39,742 bases of DNA from Xenophilus sp. L33 (GTDB taxonomy: Bacteria > Pseudomonadota > Gammaproteobacteria > Burkholderiales > Burkholderiaceae_C). Location of the stretch: positions 1 through 39,742 of the forward strand of contig NZ_LMUW01000089.1 of assembly GCF_009765735.1 (NCBI RefSeq), in the 5' to 3' direction. The position numbers and the translations under genes were made by a program. This document shows, in pieces, positions 9,098-17,074 of this stretch. Under the pieces are notes generated by a model. The model had not been told where the DNA came from. It saw only the letters and a list, made by a program, of their open reading frames with translations, and did no database searches. Every line of letters starts with the position of its first letter. Positions within the stretch are counted from its first letter, which is position 1.

Positions 9098-9847
9098 ATG
9101 AATAGCACCGTTTCGAACCCCACGACCGCCAGCCAGTTCACGAGGCTGGCCCGCCGGCCTCTGATGGCCCTGCTGGTGCTCGGCGCCGGCGCGGCGCTCT
9201 GGCACGTGGTTCCCTCCTTCGCCGCCGAACCGGCGGTGACGATCCCGGCGCCGCTGGCCGACGAACAGGTCGCCACGACGCCGACCGAGACCGCGGTGAT
9301 CGCCGGCGGCTGCTTCTGGGGCGTGCAGGGCGTGTTCCAGCACGTCAAGGGCGTGACCAGCGCGGTCTCCGGCTACGCCGGCGGCGACGCGAAGACCGCG
9401 CAATACGAGGTGGTCGGCGGCGGCGCCACCGGCCATGCGGAGTCGGTGAAGATCACCTACGACCCGAAGCAGATCAGCTACGGCAAGCTGCTGCAGATCT
9501 ACTTCTCGGTCGCGCACAACCCGACCGAGCTGAACTTCCAGGGCCCGGACCACGGCACCCAGTACCGCTCGACCATCTTCACCGCCAATGCCGACCAGGC
9601 CCGCGTGGCCAAGGCCTACATCGCGCAGCTCGACAAGGCCAAGGTCTTCGACAAGCCGATCGCGACCACGGTCGAGCCGCTGGCCAAGGGCTTCTTCCCG
9701 GCCGAGGGCTACCACCAGGACTACCTGACCCTCAACCCCAACCAGCCCTACATCGCGATCAACGACCTGCCGAAGATCGACAACCTCAAGAAGGTGTTCC
9801 CGGACAGCTTCCGCGACAAGCCGGTGCTGGTCGGCGGCGGCGCCTGA
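9098..9847 (+). CDS. msrA: Exported peptide-methionine (S)-S-oxide reductase MsrA with a single cysteine
   Basis: A 249-residue protein: a basic N-terminus and a hydrophobic segment at about residues 20-43 (signal anchor or signal peptide ending SFAAE), then an MsrA domain with the nucleophile C72 in the GGCFWG motif, conserved GYAGG, and HGTQYRS. It reduces methionine-S-sulfoxide, here in the periplasm by inference. C72 is the only cysteine; the C-terminal resolving cysteines of E. coli-type MsrA are missing, so recycling must use an external thiol or partner. It follows the Met-rich repeat gene by 94 nt. GGAG-like bases precede the ATG. It probably maintains the Met-rich protein and other envelope proteins. 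Confidence 0.93.
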   Translation: MNSTVSNPTTASQFTRLARRPLMALLVLGAGAALWHVVPSFAAEPAVTIPAPLADEQVATTPTETAVIAGGCFWGVQGVFQHVKGVTSAVSGYAGGDAKTAQYEVVGGGATGHAESVKITYDPKQISYGKLLQIYFSVAHNPTELNFQGPDHGTQYRSTIFTANADQARVAKAYIAQLDKAKVFDKPIATTVEPLAKGFFPAEGYHQDYLTLNPNQPYIAINDLPKIDNLKKVFPDSFRDKPVLVGGGA

Positions 9848-9853
9848 AGAAGT

Positions 9854-10189
9854 TCAGGCCACCGCCGGCAGCCCGAAGTCGTTGGCTTCGGGCTGGCTCG
9901 GCTGGACCATGAAGAAGATCAGGATCAGCTCGCCCACGAAGGGGATCAGCCCCAGCAGCAGGAACCAGCCGCTGCGTCCGCTGTCGTGCAGCCGGCGCAC
10001 GCCGACCGCGATCTGCGGCAGCAGCACCAGCAGCGCCACCGCCACGTTCACGTAGGGATGGATCAGCGCGGCGACCACCGACGCGATCAGGCAGGCCAGC
10101 GCGAACCACCAATACTCCGAACGGGTCGCGCGGCCCGAGAAGTCGGCGTATTTGCCGAGGCAGGTCCGGACGGACTCCTGGAAGGTCAT
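9854..10189 (-). CDS. DUF805 family membrane protein
   Basis: A 111-residue protein with the DUF805 hallmarks: an N-terminal soluble stretch with GRATRSEYWWFALA, three to four hydrophobic helices, and the conserved VRRLHDSGRSGWFLLL motif in the middle. Function is unknown; the family is predicted to sit in the inner membrane. It ends 6 nt from the msrA stop (convergent). It starts 47 nt downstream of pgi on the same strand, with a small GC hairpin (10215-10230) between them, so it may share the pgi transcript or have its own. Confidence 0.83.
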   Translation of the reverse strand: MTFQESVRTCLGKYADFSGRATRSEYWWFALACLIASVVAALIHPYVNVAVALLVLLPQIAVGVRRLHDSGRSGWFLLLGLIPFVGELILIFFMVQPSQPEANDFGLPAVA

Positions 10190-10236
10190 GGCTACTCCTC
10201 GTCGTTGTGATGACGCGGCTCTCGGGCCGCGCGCCA

Positions 10237-11796
10237 TCATATCGAGCGCAGTCGCTGCAAGAGGCCCGCGGTCGAGCCGTCCAGGCGGCTCGCGTCGCCC
10301 GAGGCCAGGCGGGGCTCGAGGTCCCGCGCCAGCACCTTGCCCAGTTCCGCGCCCCACTGGTCGAAGCTGTTGATGTCCCACAGCGCGCCGCTGGTGAACA
10401 CCCGGTGCTCGTACATCGCGATGAAGGCGCCGAGCGCCTCGGGCGTCAGCCGCTCGAAGACGAAGAAGGTGCTCGGCCGGTTGCCCGGGAAGTTGCGATG
10501 GCCGCCGGCATCGGCCTGGCCGACCATGAGCGCCTGGGCCTGTGCGAGGGCATTGGCCAGCAGCTTCGGGTGATGGCCCGGCAGGTCGTGCGAAGGCTCG
10601 CGCACCGCGATGAATTCGAGCGGCGTGACGTCGGTGCCCTGGTGCAGCATCTGGAAGTAGGCATGCTGGCCGTTGGTGCCGGGCTCGCCCCACAGCACCG
10701 GTGCGGTGCCGAAGGTCAGCAGCTGGCCGCTCGCGTCCACCTGCTTGCCGTTGCTCTCCATCTCGAGCTGCTGCAGGTAGGCCGGCAGGCGCTTCAACGC
10801 GCTGTGGTACGGCGCGATGCTGCGGGTGGTGAAGCGATGGAAGTTGCGATACCAGACGTCGAGCAGGCCGAGCCGCACCGGCAGATTACGCGCCAGCGGC
10901 GCCGTGCGGAAATGCTCGTCCATCGCGTGCGCGCCCGCCAGCAGCCGGCGAAAGCCGTCGGCGCCGAGGGCCAGCGCGATCGGCAGGCCGATCGCCGACC
11001 ACAGCGAGTAGCGGCCGCCGACCCAGTCGCGAAAGCCGAAGGTGGTCTCGATGCCGAAGGCCTTCGCGGCGTCGACGTTGCTGGTCAGCGCGGCGAAGTG
11101 CCGGGCGACGTCGCTGCCGCCCGATTGCTCGAACCAGCGCCGGGCCGACTGCGCATTGGCCATCGTCTCTGCCGTGGTGAAAGTCTTGGAAGCCACCAGG
11201 AAGAGCGTGTGTTCGGGCGCCAGCCCGCGCAGGATGCCGGCCAGTTCGTGACCGTCGACGTTCGAGACGAAGTGGAAGCGCTTGCCCGGCGCGGCGAATT
11301 CGGCGAGCGCGAGCACCACCATCTGCGGGCCCAGGTCGGAGCCGCCGATGCCGATGTTGACCACGTCGGTGATCGTGGCGTCGCCGCGCACCCGCTCGGC
11401 GAAGGCCAGCATCGCGTCGAGCGTCGAATGCACCTCGTCGAAGGCGGCTTGCTGCGGGCCGGCGGGCGGCGCCGAAGCCGGCCGGCGCAGCAGCGTATGC
11501 AGCACCGCGCGGTCTTCGGTCGTGTTGATGTGCGCGCCGGCGAACATGGCGTCTCGCCGCGCCTCCAGACCCGACTCGCGGGCGACGGCCTGCAGGAGTG
11601 CCTCCGTGCGGCTGTCGATCAGGTTCTTCGACAGATCGGCGAAGAGATGCGGCGCCTCCTGGCTCAGCGCCTCGAAGCGGCCCGGCTGCTCGGCGAAGGC
11701 CCGCCGCAGGTCGAAACCGATGCCGGACTCGTCGTAATGCGACAGCAATGCGCCCCAGCCGGCCGTGCGGTCGCAACGGATGCCGGCACCACCCAT
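10237..11796 (-). CDS. pgi: Glucose-6-phosphate isomerase
   Basis: A 519-residue cytoplasmic enzyme interconverting glucose-6-phosphate and fructose-6-phosphate. Both family signatures are visible: WVGGRYSLWSAIGLP and ALWDINSFDQWGAELGK. The start at 11796 ([14 protein letters not shown]) overlaps the transaldolase stop by one base (TGATG), so the two are translationally coupled. The protein is somewhat shorter than the 549-residue E. coli enzyme but keeps both domains. With zwf about 2.4 kb away it feeds the upper sugar-phosphate network. A long opposite-strand frame across it is a shadow. Confidence 0.97.
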   Translation of the reverse strand: MGGAGIRCDRTAGWGALLSHYDESGIGFDLRRAFAEQPGRFEALSQEAPHLFADLSKNLIDSRTEALLQAVARESGLEARRDAMFAGAHINTTEDRAVLHTLLRRPASAPPAGPQQAAFDEVHSTLDAMLAFAERVRGDATITDVVNIGIGGSDLGPQMVVLALAEFAAPGKRFHFVSNVDGHELAGILRGLAPEHTLFLVASKTFTTAETMANAQSARRWFEQSGGSDVARHFAALTSNVDAAKAFGIETTFGFRDWVGGRYSLWSAIGLPIALALGADGFRRLLAGAHAMDEHFRTAPLARNLPVRLGLLDVWYRNFHRFTTRSIAPYHSALKRLPAYLQQLEMESNGKQVDASGQLLTFGTAPVLWGEPGTNGQHAYFQMLHQGTDVTPLEFIAVREPSHDLPGHHPKLLANALAQAQALMVGQADAGGHRNFPGNRPSTFFVFERLTPEALGAFIAMYEHRVFTSGALWDINSFDQWGAELGKVLARDLEPRLASGDASRLDGSTAGLLQRLRSI

Positions 11797-12740
11797 CACG
11801 CCATCAGCTTTTCGAGCTTGACCGCATCGCCGGCGAAGGCGCGGATGCCCTCGGACAGCTTCTCGGTGGCCATCTGGTCTTCGTTGAGGGCGAAGCGGAA
11901 GCTGGCCTCGTCGAAGCTGACCTTCGGCAGGTCGAGCTTCTTCGCGGCTTCGGGGTCGAGCGCGCGGGTGAAGGGCGCTTCGCTGCCGGCCAGTTCGCCG
12001 AGCAGTTCGGGGCTGATGGTCAGGAGGTCGCAGCCGGCCAGCGCGGCGATCTGGCCGACGTTGCGGAAGCTCGCGCCCATGATCTCGGTGGCGATGCCGT
12101 TCTTCTTGTAGTAGTCGAAGATCTGGCGCACCGACTTGACGCCCGGGTCGTTGGCGCCGGCGTTGGCTGCCTCGTCCCACTTGCTGCCTTCGTTCTTCTT
12201 GTGCCAGTCGTAGATGCGGCCGACGAAGGGCGAGATGAGCTTGACGCCGGCGGCACCGCAGGCCACTGCCTGCGAAAAGGAAAACAGCAACGTCAGGTTG
12301 CAGTTGATTCCCTTCTGCTGCAATTGCCTGGCGGCCTCGATGCCTTCCCAGGTGGACGCGATCTTGATCAACAGCCGCTTGGAGACGTCGATGCCCTCGG
12401 CCTTGTAGAGATCGACGATGCGCACGGCACGGGCCATGGTGGCTTCGGTGTCGAAGGCCAGGCGAGCGTCGACTTCGGTCGAGACACGGCCCGGAATGAT
12501 CGACAGGATCTCGGTGCCGAAGCGCACCAGCAGCCGGTCGATCACCTCGTCCATCGGCTTGCCCTTGTATTTCTTGACCGCCTCGTCGAGCAGCGGCCGG
12601 TAATCCGACTTCTGCACCGCCTTCAGGATGAGTGACGGATTGGTGGTCGCATCCCTCGGCTTGAACTGGGCGAGTTGATGAAAATCACCGGTGTCGGCAA
12701 CAACGGTGGTCCATTGGCGAAGGGCGTCGAGTTGGTTCAT
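11796..12740 (-). CDS. tal: Transaldolase
   Basis: A 314-residue class I aldolase-type transaldolase moving dihydroxyacetone units between sugar phosphates in the non-oxidative pentose phosphate pathway. Motifs are [14 protein letters not shown] near the N-terminus and the Schiff-base lysine in [11 protein letters not shown]. The ATG at 12740 (MNQLDALRQ) matches family starts. An upstream in-frame ATG at 12764 would add eight residues and cannot be excluded, since neither has a clear ribosome site. It is first in an operon with pgi. Confidence 0.96.
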   Translation of the reverse strand: MNQLDALRQWTTVVADTGDFHQLAQFKPRDATTNPSLILKAVQKSDYRPLLDEAVKKYKGKPMDEVIDRLLVRFGTEILSIIPGRVSTEVDARLAFDTEATMARAVRIVDLYKAEGIDVSKRLLIKIASTWEGIEAARQLQQKGINCNLTLLFSFSQAVACGAAGVKLISPFVGRIYDWHKKNEGSKWDEAANAGANDPGVKSVRQIFDYYKKNGIATEIMGASFRNVGQIAALAGCDLLTISPELLGELAGSEAPFTRALDPEAAKKLDLPKVSFDEASFRFALNEDQMATEKLSEGIRAFAGDAVKLEKLMA

Positions 12741-12854
12741 TCGTGCATTATCCCGATCCATCACTACATGTCATGTGGTCCGTGACTGACGCGGCCTTAC
12801 TGGCAGCGCAACTAATCTCCAGCTCACGATGGGCAGGCCATCGCAGGAGCTTCC

Positions 12855-13538
12855 ATGCCATTTCGCGACACCCGTTCGGCGCCCGCGCCCTTCGACGACC
12901 AGGCCGAGAGCCTCTCGATCGCCACCCTGGCGACCGCCTTCTGCGTCGGCGGTGCCCTCACCCTGCTGGCGATGTCGACGGCCCGCTCCAACGCCCAGAC
13001 GATCGCCGGACCGGCCGACGGCGCACCACTGATGCGGGCACCGCTGCAGGTGGTCGCGCCGGTCGACCTCAAGCGCTACGCGGGCCTCTGGCACGAGCAG
13101 GCGCGGCTGCCGAACCGCTTCGAGAAATCCTGCGCCGGACCGGTGACCGCCGAATACACGCCGCTGCCCGACGGCACGGTGGAGGTGCGCAACCGCTGCC
13201 AGCAGGCCGACGGCCAGTTCGACGAATCGATCGGCTCGGCGCGCGTCGTGCCGGTGGCCGGGCAGCCTGGCGCCGGCCGGCTCGAAGTGCGCTTCGCGCC
13301 GGCCTGGCTCGGCTGGCTCCCCGTCGTCTGGGGCGACTACTGGATTCTGAAACTCGATCGTGACTACCAGGTGTCACTGGTCGGCACGCCCAACCGGCAG
13401 TACCTCTGGGTGCTGTCGCGCTCGCCGGTGCTCGATCCGGCCACGCTGCAGGCCGAACTCGACTACGCCCGCACCTTGGGCTTCGACGTCGACAAGGTGG
13501 TGCTGACCGGCTCGCCGGTTGCGACGCCCGGCACGTAG
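12855..13538 (+). CDS. Lipocalin family protein (Blc-like) with N-terminal membrane segment
   Basis: A 227-residue protein with a hydrophobic segment at about residues 23-41 (signal anchor or uncleaved signal, no lipobox), then a lipocalin domain. DLKRYAGLWHEQARLPNRFEKSCAG is the bacterial lipocalin GxW-type start, VEVRNRCQQ follows, and the end of the barrel has DYQVSLVGTPNRQYLWVLSRSP. Bacterial lipocalins bind lipids or other hydrophobic ligands in the envelope. Unlike E. coli Blc it does not appear to be a lipoprotein. AGGAG at 12843-12847 sits 7 nt before the ATG. Its last 76 nt overlap the 3' end of the convergent HAD gene. Confidence 0.84.
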   Translation: MPFRDTRSAPAPFDDQAESLSIATLATAFCVGGALTLLAMSTARSNAQTIAGPADGAPLMRAPLQVVAPVDLKRYAGLWHEQARLPNRFEKSCAGPVTAEYTPLPDGTVEVRNRCQQADGQFDESIGSARVVPVAGQPGAGRLEVRFAPAWLGWLPVVWGDYWILKLDRDYQVSLVGTPNRQYLWVLSRSPVLDPATLQAELDYARTLGFDVDKVVLTGSPVATPGT

Positions 13539-14164
13539 GCCGCCAACTGCGCCGGCACCGCGCTGGCGCGTTCGCAGTGGATCGCGCTCCAGCCGAAAGC
13601 GCGAGCGGCTTCGACGTTGGCGAGCGAGTCGTCGATGAACACCGTCTCCTCGGCCACCAGGCCGTAACGCTCGGCCAGGAGCGCATAGATCTCGGGCTGC
13701 GGCTTGATCAGCAGCACGTCGCCCGAGAAGATGCCGCCGTCGAACCAGCGGAAGAACTCGTGGCGGAATTCGAGCACCCGCGCATAGGGCACCGGCATGT
13801 TCGACAGGTAGTAGAGCCGCAGGTCCTCGCCGGCATCGCGCCGGCGCTTCAGGCCGGCCAGCAGCTCGACGGTGACTTCGATCAGCTCCAGCCGCTCGCC
13901 CATCGGCGCCAGCACTTCATTCAGCCGGTCGCTCGGCAAGGACAGCCGCACCGCCATGCGGCCGATGGCGTCGTCGAGGTCGTGCGTGCCGCGGTCGAAG
14001 CCGAGCCAGTCCTCGTGATGGAACATCTGACGCGCCAGCTGGTGCGCGGCTTCCGCGGTCGGCGCATGGCGCGGGAACTGGGCCTGCACCAACGCCACGG
14101 GCTCCCAGCTCAGCAGCACGGCGCCGAGGTCGAAGACGACGTTCTTCACTTTCGATTTGCTCAT
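13463..14164 (-). CDS. HAD-superfamily phosphatase (YihX-like subgroup)
   Basis: A 233-residue HAD hydrolase: motif I VFDLGAVLLSW, with glycine at the +2 position after the nucleophilic Asp as in the DLGNV-type subgroup; motif II YYLSNMP; motif III lysine in LIKPQPEIY; motif IV FIDDSLANVEAA. The group includes YihX, a glucose-1-phosphate phosphatase of E. coli. The location between tal-pgi and zwf makes a sugar-phosphate substrate plausible but unproven. The start at 14164 (MSKSKVKNVVFDL) is preferred to 14200 because the HAD core begins at once. The C-terminal 25 codons lie over the end of the lipocalin gene on the other strand. Confidence 0.85.
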   Translation of the reverse strand: MSKSKVKNVVFDLGAVLLSWEPVALVQAQFPRHAPTAEAAHQLARQMFHHEDWLGFDRGTHDLDDAIGRMAVRLSLPSDRLNEVLAPMGERLELIEVTVELLAGLKRRRDAGEDLRLYYLSNMPVPYARVLEFRHEFFRWFDGGIFSGDVLLIKPQPEIYALLAERYGLVAEETVFIDDSLANVEAARAFGWSAIHCERASAVPAQLAAYVPGVATGEPVSTTLSTSKPKVRA

Positions 14165-14234
14165 TCGGGGTCCAAGTAACATTCGGCGGCGGCCATCCAC
14201 GTCGGCCGCACGTCATTACAACCCGGAAGTTTCA

Positions 14235-15704
14235 ATGAGTTTCGATCTCGTCCTCTTCGGCGGTACCGGCGACCTCGCCTGGCGCAAGCTGATGCCCGCC
14301 TTGTTCCAGGCCTTTCGTCATGGCAGCCTGCCCGAAGGCGGCCGCATCATCGGCGTCGCCCGCGACGACCTCTCGGACGACGCCTATCGCCAATTGATCC
14401 AGTCGCGCTTTGAGGCGGTCGAGGGTTCCAAGAGGCCAAATCCCGAGGAGTTCAAGGCCTTCGCCTCGCTGCTGCATTTCCTGCGCGTCGATCTTTCGAA
14501 GCCGGAAGACTACAAGCGCCTGGCCGACATGCTCGCCGCGCGCAACGCCGACACGGTGGTCATGTACCTCGCGACCGCGCCCGGCCTCTTCACGCAGGCG
14601 GTCGAGCAGTTCGCGGTGGCCGGCCTCAACGGACCGCACGTGCGGCTGGTGCTGGAGAAGCCGCTCGGCCACGACCTGGCCTCGAACCGCGAGATCAACG
14701 CCGCGGTGCGCAAGGTGCTCACCGAGCAGCAGGTCTTTCGCATCGACCACTACCTCGGCAAGCCTTCGGTGCAGAACCTGTTCGCGATGCGCTTCGGCAA
14801 TGCGCTGTTCGAGCCGATCTGGCGCCGCGAATACATCGCCAACATCCAGATCACGATCGCCGAAGACCTCGGCGTCGAGAAGCGCGGCGCCTTCTACGAC
14901 CAGACCGGCGCGCTGCGCGACATGGTGCAGAACCACGCGCTGCAGCTGCTCTGCGCGATCGGCATGGAGCCGCCGATCAACGCGCATGCCGACGCGATCC
15001 GCGACGAGAAGCTCAAGGTGCTGCGCGCGCTCGAACCCTGGACCGCCGAGACCATCGGCCTGCACGCCATCCGCGGCCAGTACGCGGCCGGCACGTCCTA
15101 CGGCAAGCGGGTGCCGGGCTACCGCGACGAGCCGGGCGTCGACCCCGAGAGCCGCACCGAGACCTTCGTCGCACTGCGCACCGAAATCGCCAACTGGCGC
15201 TGGGCCGGCGTGCCCTTCTACATCCGCACCGGCAAGCGCCTCGCCTCGCGCGACGCCCGCATCGAGGTCAACTTCAAGCCGACGCCGCACGCCATCTACA
15301 GCACGCCGACCAACGCGATCAACAAGCTGGTGATCAACCTGCAGCCTCGCGACGGCCTGGAGCTGCACATGCTGGCGCAGGCGCAGAACGGCCGGCAGCG
15401 CAACGGCAACCGCCGCAACGGCCCGCAGCTGGCGCCGGTGCAGCTCGACCTGGACTTCGACAAGCGCTTCGGGGCCGAGCGGGTCGGCGCCTACGAGCGG
15501 CTGCTGCTGGACGTCATCGACGGACGGCTGAACCTGTTCGTGCGCAGCGACGAGCAGGAAGAGGCCTGGCGCTGGGTGGAGCCGCTGATCGAGACCTGGG
15601 AGGCCGACGGCGAGCCGCGGCCCTATGCCGCCGGCACCTGGGGCCCCAGCGCCGCGAGCGCGATGATCGCGCGCGACGGCTACGCCTGGGGCGAGGAGCA
15701 GTAG
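14235..15704 (+). CDS. zwf: Glucose-6-phosphate 1-dehydrogenase
   Basis: A 489-residue enzyme oxidising glucose-6-phosphate to 6-phosphogluconolactone with NAD(P)+, entry to the oxidative pentose phosphate and Entner-Doudoroff routes. The dinucleotide-binding GGTGDLAWRKLMPALF is at residues 9-24, the substrate-binding RIDHYLGKPSVQN near residue 170, and VPFYIRTGKRL further on. The ATG at 14235 (MSFDLVLFGGTGD) is preferred over an upstream in-frame codon because it puts the nucleotide fold at the normal position and CGGAAG precedes it. The pgl and edd genes expected in the pathway are not in this window. Confidence 0.97.
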   Translation: MSFDLVLFGGTGDLAWRKLMPALFQAFRHGSLPEGGRIIGVARDDLSDDAYRQLIQSRFEAVEGSKRPNPEEFKAFASLLHFLRVDLSKPEDYKRLADMLAARNADTVVMYLATAPGLFTQAVEQFAVAGLNGPHVRLVLEKPLGHDLASNREINAAVRKVLTEQQVFRIDHYLGKPSVQNLFAMRFGNALFEPIWRREYIANIQITIAEDLGVEKRGAFYDQTGALRDMVQNHALQLLCAIGMEPPINAHADAIRDEKLKVLRALEPWTAETIGLHAIRGQYAAGTSYGKRVPGYRDEPGVDPESRTETFVALRTEIANWRWAGVPFYIRTGKRLASRDARIEVNFKPTPHAIYSTPTNAINKLVINLQPRDGLELHMLAQAQNGRQRNGNRRNGPQLAPVQLDLDFDKRFGAERVGAYERLLLDVIDGRLNLFVRSDEQEEAWRWVEPLIETWEADGEPRPYAAGTWGPSAASAMIARDGYAWGEEQ

Positions 15705-15709
15705 CCGAG

Positions 15710-16366
15710 GTGACGGCGCCGGGCCCGGTCGTCTGCTTTCGCAGCGGCGAGGCCCTGCGCAGCCGCGGCGTGGGCGATCGGGTGCTGGCGGCGACGCTCG
15801 ACGTGCCGCCGCCTCCCGCGCGCCTGGTGGCGGACTGGCAGCGCGACGTCGACGAACAGCTCGGCCTGGAGCCGGGGGACGTCGAGCCGCTCTCGCTGCC
15901 TCGCGCCCGCACCCGCTGGCCCGACTATCGGCGCTGCGTGCAGGCGATGGCCGACTGGAGTGCTTCGCTGGGCCTTCGCGGTCTGCTGCAAGACTCCGAG
16001 CTGGCGCTGATGGCCTGCCGCGGCGCTCGCGTCCACCACGACGGCGAGCAATACGGCCACGCCGCCTTCTGCAACCTCTTCCTCGGCGAGGACCGCGGGC
16101 TGGACCTGCACTTCCCCGCCATCGACCTGCGCATTCCGCTGGTGCGCGGCAGCGCCGTGATCTTCGACACCGGCCAGCCGCATGCAGTGATCGACCGTGC
16201 ACGCGGCAGCTTCGACCCGGCGGACTTCGATGCATCGCGCGACCGGACGCTGGTCTTCCTCAGCTGGGAGCTGCCGATCGCGCATGCCGCGCTGGCGGAG
16301 GCGCTCGGCGTCGTCTTCGATGTCGACCCGGCCGCCGCGGCGAGCAAGGACGAAGCGGCGTGCTGA
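15710..16366 (+). CDS. Probable 2OG-Fe(II) oxygenase-like protein
   Basis: A 218-residue protein with a GTG start at 15710, five bases after the zwf stop; AGGAG near 15694-15698 supports it. The centre carries an HxD pair, H109-x-D111 (RVHHDGEQYG), and a distal H158 followed by R163 (GQPHAVIDR), the arrangement of iron and 2-oxoglutarate ligands in double-stranded beta-helix dioxygenases, with strands such as LRIPLVRGSAVIFDT between. No substrate can be assigned. It may be co-transcribed with zwf. Family assignment is by motif only, so a non-catalytic cupin-like protein remains possible. Confidence 0.6.
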   Translation: MTAPGPVVCFRSGEALRSRGVGDRVLAATLDVPPPPARLVADWQRDVDEQLGLEPGDVEPLSLPRARTRWPDYRRCVQAMADWSASLGLRGLLQDSELALMACRGARVHHDGEQYGHAAFCNLFLGEDRGLDLHFPAIDLRIPLVRGSAVIFDTGQPHAVIDRARGSFDPADFDASRDRTLVFLSWELPIAHAALAEALGVVFDVDPAAAASKDEAAC

Positions 16367-16424
16367 GTTTCCTTTGCCGGAGCGCTTCGGCTACGCTTTG
16401 GGCATACCCAGAACGGAGACGCCC

Positions 16425-17057
16425 TTGATCACCCTCTACGACTGCGCCACCGCGCCGAGCCCGCGCCGCGCCCGCATCTTCCTGGCCGAGAAGGGCGTCG
16501 CCCACGAGAAGGTCGAGGTCGACCTGCGCAACAACGAGCAGCTCGGCGAAGCCTTCCGCCGCATCAACCCGCAATGCACCGTGCCGGTGCTGCAGACCGG
16601 TGAAGGCCCGGCCCTGGTCGACAACGCGGCGATCGCGGCCTACCTGGAAGCCCGCTTCCCGGAACCGCCGCTGCTGGGCGTCACGCCCTACGAAAAGGCG
16701 GAGGTCGCCAGCTGGAACTGGCGCATCGAGTTCGAAGGCCTGTTGGCCATCGCCGAGGCGATGCGCAACAGCGCGCCCTCGCTGGCCAACCGCGCACTGC
16801 CGGGACCGGTCGACTATCCGCAGATCGCCGAACTGGCGCAGCGCGGCAAGGCGCGGCTGCAGCAATTCGTGGCCACGCTCGAGGAGCGCCTGGCGGGCCG
16901 CGAATTCGTCGCCACCGACCGCTTCGGCCTGGCCGACATCACCGCGGTGGTCGCGATCGATTTCGCGCGGGTGCTGAAGTTCAAGCCGTCGGACGAGCAG
17001 CCGAACCTGCTGCGCTGGCGGCAGGCGATGGCGCAGCGGCCGTCGATGTCGCTGTAG
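16425..17057 (+). CDS. Glutathione S-transferase family protein
   Basis: A 210-residue cytosolic-type GST: a thioredoxin-fold N-terminal domain (LITLYDCATAPSPRRARIFLAEKG, then QCTVPVLQTGEGPALVDNAAIAAYLEARFP, the glutathione-binding cis-Pro and acidic/Ser site) and an all-helical C-terminal domain with REFVATDRFGLADITAVVAIDF. The start is taken as TTG at 16425, because GGAG at 16415-16418 lies 6 nt upstream and the fold begins immediately. The next in-frame ATG would delete the first domain. Reaction unknown; many such proteins act in detoxification or aromatic catabolism. Confidence 0.88.
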   Translation: MITLYDCATAPSPRRARIFLAEKGVAHEKVEVDLRNNEQLGEAFRRINPQCTVPVLQTGEGPALVDNAAIAAYLEARFPEPPLLGVTPYEKAEVASWNWRIEFEGLLAIAEAMRNSAPSLANRALPGPVDYPQIAELAQRGKARLQQFVATLEERLAGREFVATDRFGLADITAVVAIDFARVLKFKPSDEQPNLLRWRQAMAQRPSMSL

Positions 17058-17074
17058 TTTCCTTGTAGTTCTCT

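Noticed and set aside
10207..12111. 634-codon plus-strand frame across pgi and tal
   Set aside because: Opposite to two enzymes with clear signatures; no domain in the translation.
13463..14164. HAD protein as inactive because motif I is DLG rather than DxD
   Set aside because: The DLG(N/A)V form is normal in the YihX-type subgroup, and motifs II to IV are intact.
14232..16235. 667-codon antisense frame across zwf
   Set aside because: Arg/Ala/Gly/Val/His-biased shadow of GC-rich codons with no recognisable domain.
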